Source of the DNA: Bacteroidota bacterium | Lineage (GTDB): Bacteria > Bacteroidota > Bacteroidia > UKL13-3 | Length of the DNA: 64,000 nucleotides | Direction of reading: 5' to 3' | Assembly (NCBI GenBank): GCA_947477885.1 | Contig: CANJUD010000013.1 | Location: 1-64,000 of the forward strand | Part shown: piece by piece, positions 60,562-64,000 of the stretch | How the letters are laid out: every line of letters starts with the position of its first letter | Numbering within the stretch: position 1 is the first letter of the stretch | Translations under genes and position numbers: made by a program | The notes under the pieces: generated by a model | The model's input: only the letters and a program-made list of their open reading frames with translations | Database searches by the model: none | What the model was told of the DNA's origin: nothing

Positions 60562-62571
60562 TTATGAAAAGCAGTTGTTCAAGGCTTCTTCCACACTATC
60601 AACAGGAGCCAAACAAGTATTCCCTTTGCATATATAATGCTTACTCTCGTAGCCGTTTCCATGTTTGTCTACCACCAAAGGCAACTTGCTGTCGCTATTA
60701 GCATAAGCAAACACCACCCCTGGCAATATATAATCTTTTAAGTTCAAACCGGATGGCTTACCCGTATAAACCCATTGAACCAAACCTGTCTCCACCATCA
60801 ATTGCAATTGCAGCCAGTGGGCGTAACCGGTCGGGAACTTTAAAAACTGAGGATTGAGTTTCTTGAGCATTTCTTGTGGTGTATTAATCCATTCCATATT
60901 TGCATAGTAATGCCCCAACTTGAAAAGGTTAGTCGCCATTACCGCATTGGCACAAGGCATCACATCATCGGTGGTGTCAAACTTTTTAACTATTAATTGC
61001 TCTCCGTTTTTAGAAATGAAACAAAACAGTCCCGCGTCTTTATCATAAAAGTCTGCTTCTGTTTTATCCGTAAGTCTCTTTGCCAAATCTATATAATATT
61101 CGTTTCCTGTAACCTGATATAGATCTATTAACGCATCTATCATATAAGAATAATCTTCCAAAAAAGCTGAGATTTTTGATTGCCCATTTTTAATAATTCT
61201 AAACAGGTTCAAGTTTTCATCCAATGCAATCTCAATAATTTTATTGATACACTTTTCTGCTGTTATTATATATGTTTCATTCCTAAATGATTTATAGGAT
61301 TCAATAAGGCCCTTTACCATTAAGCAATTCCAAGATACTATAATCTTATCATCAAGTCCTGGTTTTATTCTTTTGTCTCGCTCGGCAAGCAATGTTTTTT
61401 TGCATTCTCTTATATAGTTTTTAAATTCTTCAATCTCTAATTTTTCGTCTTGGCAATATTGTTCTGTGGTTTTTGTTAGCAACAATATATTATAATCATG
61501 CTCCCAAAAACCTTCTTTGCCTACTCCATAATATGCTATGTAATGTTTACTGTCTTCACCCAATAATATATTAAGTTCTTCTTCGCTCCACACATAATAC
61601 TTCCCCTCTATTCCCTCGCTATCCGCATCCAGTGCTGAATAAAACAATCCATCGTTATTATATAATTCTACCATTGCAAAATCTATAATACCTTCGGCGG
61701 TTTCTTTAAACAAAGGTTCTTTGTATAATGGATATGCCCTGCTATATAAACTTAATAGCTGTGCATTATCATATAACATTTTCTCGAAGTGCGGCACCTT
61801 CCATTCCCCATCAACCGAGTATCTTGCAAAGCCCCCGCACAACTGGTCGTATATTCCACCCATCGACATTTTGGAGAGGGTTTGATATAGTTGTACTTTA
61901 GCGATTTCATCACAACTTTTACTATGATAATCCAATACAAAATTCCACACAGGCGGCATCGGAAACTTGGGCACATAGCTAAGCCCTCCATAAGTTATAT
62001 CAAATGCTTTTTGTAAAGCATTATATACTTCTGTTGTATTATATAATATCTCAGACTGTTCGTTTTTTAAATTTACTAACTCTAAATTTGCCATTCCGTT
62101 AGTTAGCCTTGTGGCATATTCATCAGCCCTTTCAGGGTTTTGTGTATAGAAATCTCTAAGTTTATTTATGCTATCAATCCAATGTGCTTTGGGAAAATAA
62201 GTGCCTGCATGTATAGGTCTTCCATCAGGCAGGCATATAACATTAAGTGGCCACCCGCCACGGCCTGTAATAAGTTGGCAGGCATCCATATATACTTGAT
62301 CCACATCGGGGCGCTCTTCTCGGTCTACTTTTATGCTTATAATAGATTCGTTCATCGCCTTGGCGGTCTCCTCGTCCTCAAACGATTCGTGCTCCATTAC
62401 ATGGCACCAATGGCAGGCTGAATAGCCAATACTTACCAAAACTAATTTGTTTTCGTCTTTGGCTTTTTGCCAAACTTCATCACCCCACTCATACCAATCT
62501 ACGGGGTTGTGGGCGTGTTGCAATAAATAGGGACTCGCCGCATGTATAAGCCTATTGGTATGGGTTTCCAA
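60562..62571 (-). CDS. DUF255 (YyaL/SSP411-like) thioredoxin-domain protein
   Basis: The 669-residue protein belongs to the YyaL/spermatogenesis-associated protein 20 family. The N-terminal thioredoxin-like domain (about residues 1-160) carries [20 protein letters not shown], with the CHWC motif in place of the usual active site, and NPVDWYEWG. The rest is an alpha-helical (alpha/alpha)6-barrel like that of glycoside hydrolases and epimerases, including [20 protein letters not shown] and [13 protein letters not shown]. Its substrate is unknown. The start is TTG at 62571, next to a TATATTTG box. It lies 12 bases after the secreted coiled-coil gene on the same strand. Confidence 0.88.
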   Translation of the reverse strand: METHTNRLIHAASPYLLQHAHNPVDWYEWGDEVWQKAKDENKLVLVSIGYSACHWCHVMEHESFEDEETAKAMNESIISIKVDREERPDVDQVYMDACQLITGRGGWPLNVICLPDGRPIHAGTYFPKAHWIDSINKLRDFYTQNPERADEYATRLTNGMANLELVNLKNEQSEILYNTTEVYNALQKAFDITYGGLSYVPKFPMPPVWNFVLDYHSKSCDEIAKVQLYQTLSKMSMGGIYDQLCGGFARYSVDGEWKVPHFEKMLYDNAQLLSLYSRAYPLYKEPLFKETAEGIIDFAMVELYNNDGLFYSALDADSEGIEGKYYVWSEEELNILLGEDSKHYIAYYGVGKEGFWEHDYNILLLTKTTEQYCQDEKLEIEEFKNYIRECKKTLLAERDKRIKPGLDDKIIVSWNCLMVKGLIESYKSFRNETYIITAEKCINKIIEIALDENLNLFRIIKNGQSKISAFLEDYSYMIDALIDLYQVTGNEYYIDLAKRLTDKTEADFYDKDAGLFCFISKNGEQLIVKKFDTTDDVMPCANAVMATNLFKLGHYYANMEWINTPQEMLKKLNPQFLKFPTGYAHWLQLQLMVETGLVQWVYTGKPSGLNLKDYILPGVVFAYANSDSKLPLVVDKHGNGYESKHYICKGNTCLAPVDSVEEALNNCFS

Positions 62572-62583
62572 ATATATACAGTT

Positions 62584-63657
62584 TTACTTGGTGCTGTACT
62601 TTACAATAGTTTCATGAGCAAAAACACAAAAATCGGCCAAGGAGCCCATAGTAACATAGGCTGTCAACTGGGCTTGGGCAACCATATTTTGCATTTGTTT
62701 TTCTTGGTTGGTTGTTGCGTTGTTTCCAAACTCATAACATTTCAAGGCCTCGTTAAGCGTTGAAAGTTGGTCGTCATATTTGTGGGTTAAACTATTATAT
62801 CGGTCTATTAATAGTTTGTGGGTTGAGCTTAATAGTTTTTGGGTTTTGGTCACTACCAGCTGGTTTATATTCGTGTTTTCTGTGGCCGTTTTTGCCTTTG
62901 CCAACTCTTTTGTTTTCCAGTCAGATATTTCTTTGAACTGCTTATCTATTGAATCTCGCAAGTTTTTAATTTCTTTGGTGATTAGGTTTTGTACCTCAGA
63001 GAATTTTCCTTGTTGCGTGCCGCTAATACTTGTCATTTCGAAAATATTCTTTTTGTTCGTTTCGAAAATCAATTTTTCATATACAAGCAATTGGTTGGTA
63101 GTTGATCTACTGATTCCCACTTTGGTATAAATGGAGTCCCTAACAACCTCTCTTTCTCTATAGTTCATGTGATAATAGGTGTTTGAGAAAACGGGCATTC
63201 TTAATCTATTTCTTAGGTCTTTTAGTGCCAATTCATATCTTGGAGTTTCATGGTAGTCTGTTCTTCCTAGTTTAACTGTGATTATATGTTCTTTCTCCAA
63301 CAATGTTTCCATCGAGTCGATACTTTTCTTTAGTACGTCTTTCCACTCCCTTTCTCTTTCGGGAGTTGCTGGTATAAGAAGCTCCATAGGACCCCCTCTG
63401 CCTGGTTCTTCCATCCTTGTGTTAATGGGCGTATTCATAGAATCCATTCTAAGTCGCAACGTAATGTCTAAGGGGTCTTTTATGCTTTTACAATTATTGG
63501 TTTTTCCGTCTTTTATGCAGAGCTTCTTGATCATTTCTGTTGATAACGGAATTTGCGGGAGGTTGTTTCTTGCAGCCATCATGTCTTCAACATAAATCCT
63601 TTGTGCTGACACTGAGCAATAGGCGATAGTAAATAAAACTAGTAAATATTTCTTCAT
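62584..63657 (-). CDS. Secreted coiled-coil protein of unknown function
   Basis: The 357-residue protein has a signal peptide MKKYLLVLFTIAYCSVSAQ. The mature chain is charged and helical, with a likely coiled coil around residues 110-140 (KDVLKKSIDSMETLLEKEH) and a second near 225-300 (NLITKEIKNLRDSIDKQF). Two cysteines in LCIKDGKTNNCKS may form a disulfide. No catalytic domain is recognised. Its ATG overlaps the stop of the upstream ANL-enzyme gene by 4 bases (ATGA), suggesting coupled translation. Confidence 0.75.
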   Translation of the reverse strand: MKKYLLVLFTIAYCSVSAQRIYVEDMMAARNNLPQIPLSTEMIKKLCIKDGKTNNCKSIKDPLDITLRLRMDSMNTPINTRMEEPGRGGPMELLIPATPEREREWKDVLKKSIDSMETLLEKEHIITVKLGRTDYHETPRYELALKDLRNRLRMPVFSNTYYHMNYREREVVRDSIYTKVGISRSTTNQLLVYEKLIFETNKKNIFEMTSISGTQQGKFSEVQNLITKEIKNLRDSIDKQFKEISDWKTKELAKAKTATENTNINQLVVTKTQKLLSSTHKLLIDRYNSLTHKYDDQLSTLNEALKCYEFGNNATTNQEKQMQNMVAQAQLTAYVTMGSLADFCVFAHETIVKYSTK

Positions 63658-64000
63658 GTTTTTTTAATTTTGAGTCGCGAAGTTAAGGCTATTTCGTTAT
63701 GTATATGAAATTTTACAGGTATTTTATGGTCAGAAAGTTTGTTTCTGCAAAAGTATATAATTTCGCTCTTTTTGATTGATTCGCCTTGATCTATGCAGAT
63801 ATCGGCGACCAGTTTTTTTCCCATAAGAATGTCGTTTTCCCCATATACTTTTACTGACAGTATGCCTTTTATTTGTATTATAATATTTTCTATTTCGGCC
63901 GGGTCAACCTTTTCTCCTCCTATATTAATTGTGTTTTCTGTGCGACCCAATATGTTTATATAACCATCGCTGTTTTGTTCTACTCTGTCGTTGGTGCATA
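63654..64000 (-). CDS. C-terminal end of an adenylate-forming (ANL) enzyme, cut by the right edge
   Basis: The frame continues from the right edge to a TGA at 63654. It shows the ANL C-terminal subdomain: the hinge NSDGYINILGRTENTINIGG, then EKVDPAEIENIIIQIKGI, which matches the GRxxxxI-x-GxKVxPxEIE signature of acyl/aryl-CoA synthetases and NRPS adenylation domains, and a tail with the RLKIKKT segment where the catalytic Lys is expected. The N-terminal part lies beyond the window, so the substrate cannot be inferred. It forms an operon with the coiled-coil protein and the DUF255 gene. Confidence 0.85.
   Translation of the reverse strand, partial: CTNDRVEQNSDGYINILGRTENTINIGGEKVDPAEIENIIIQIKGILSVKVYGENDILMGKKLVADICIDQGESIKKSEIIYFCRNKLSDHKIPVKFHIHNEIALTSRLKIKKT

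Overview
The window looks like a chromosomal segment of a free-living Bacteroidota bacterium, probably an uncultured Sphingobacteriia/Chitinophagia-like lineage. The evidence is an AT-rich composition, the Bacteroidota -7 promoter box TAnnTTTG upstream of many genes, and lineage-typical families: a GldH-like protein, a T9SS type A sorting tail, BshA, DUF2723 and YfhO membrane proteins, DUF3109, PKD-repeat adhesins and WG repeats. No phage, plasmid, transposase or CRISPR array is visible. Gene content is mostly housekeeping, interspersed with small secreted proteins, dispersed hairpin repeats and an unusual number of decaying genes.

Layout. 1-4964 (-) is the open N-terminal part of a giant secreted PKD-repeat protein with a TTG start; it runs off the left edge. 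5.2-10.2 kb holds a GH3-family adenylating enzyme, a histidine-kinase remnant, fabG and a VWA-like membrane protein. 10.4-15.7 kb holds a 1463-residue secreted protein of unknown role and prmA. 15.8-18.7 kb holds two glycosyltransferases and an AlkD-like protein. 18.8-26.9 kb holds trxA, a YfhO protein, a T9SS-secreted esterase, glyS, a polyprenol-phosphate-type glycosyltransferase and a GmhB-like phosphatase. 26.9-31.4 kb holds an M28 peptidase and then the most unusual locus: two paralogous small exported proteins, a secreted 407-residue protein and a thioredoxin-like protein in one overlapping gene string. 31.4-37.3 kb holds a Rieske-like lipoprotein, a WG-repeat protein, dxs, a decayed gene, a holin-like membrane protein, rpiB and an arginase-family enzyme. 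37.4-48 kb holds a PD40 lipoprotein, a ferredoxin-iscX-coaD cluster, pabA with a TlpA-like protein, DUF2723, an MFS transporter and sodA. 48-57.5 kb holds a decayed histidine kinase, a flippase, DUF3109, YqeY, bshA, a broken lipoprotein, gldH, trmB, a bifunctional nuclease and etfA/etfB. 57.6-64 kb holds rnr, three tRNAs (Arg, Pro, Ser), a DUF255 protein, a secreted coiled-coil protein and the C-terminal end of an ANL-superfamily enzyme cut by the right edge.

How the genes work together. Several sets fit common themes: redox and Fe-S handling (trxA, ferredoxin, IscX, TlpA-like proteins, SodA, BshA for bacillithiol, ETF), surface and secretion (PKD protein, T9SS esterase, GldH, flippase, glycosyltransferases), and RNA/translation (glyS, rnr, trmB, prmA, tRNAs). 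The promoter boxes often end only 4-9 bases before the start codon, which implies leaderless or nearly leaderless mRNAs. At least six regions read as eroded genes with in-frame stops or frameshifts, suggesting ongoing gene loss.
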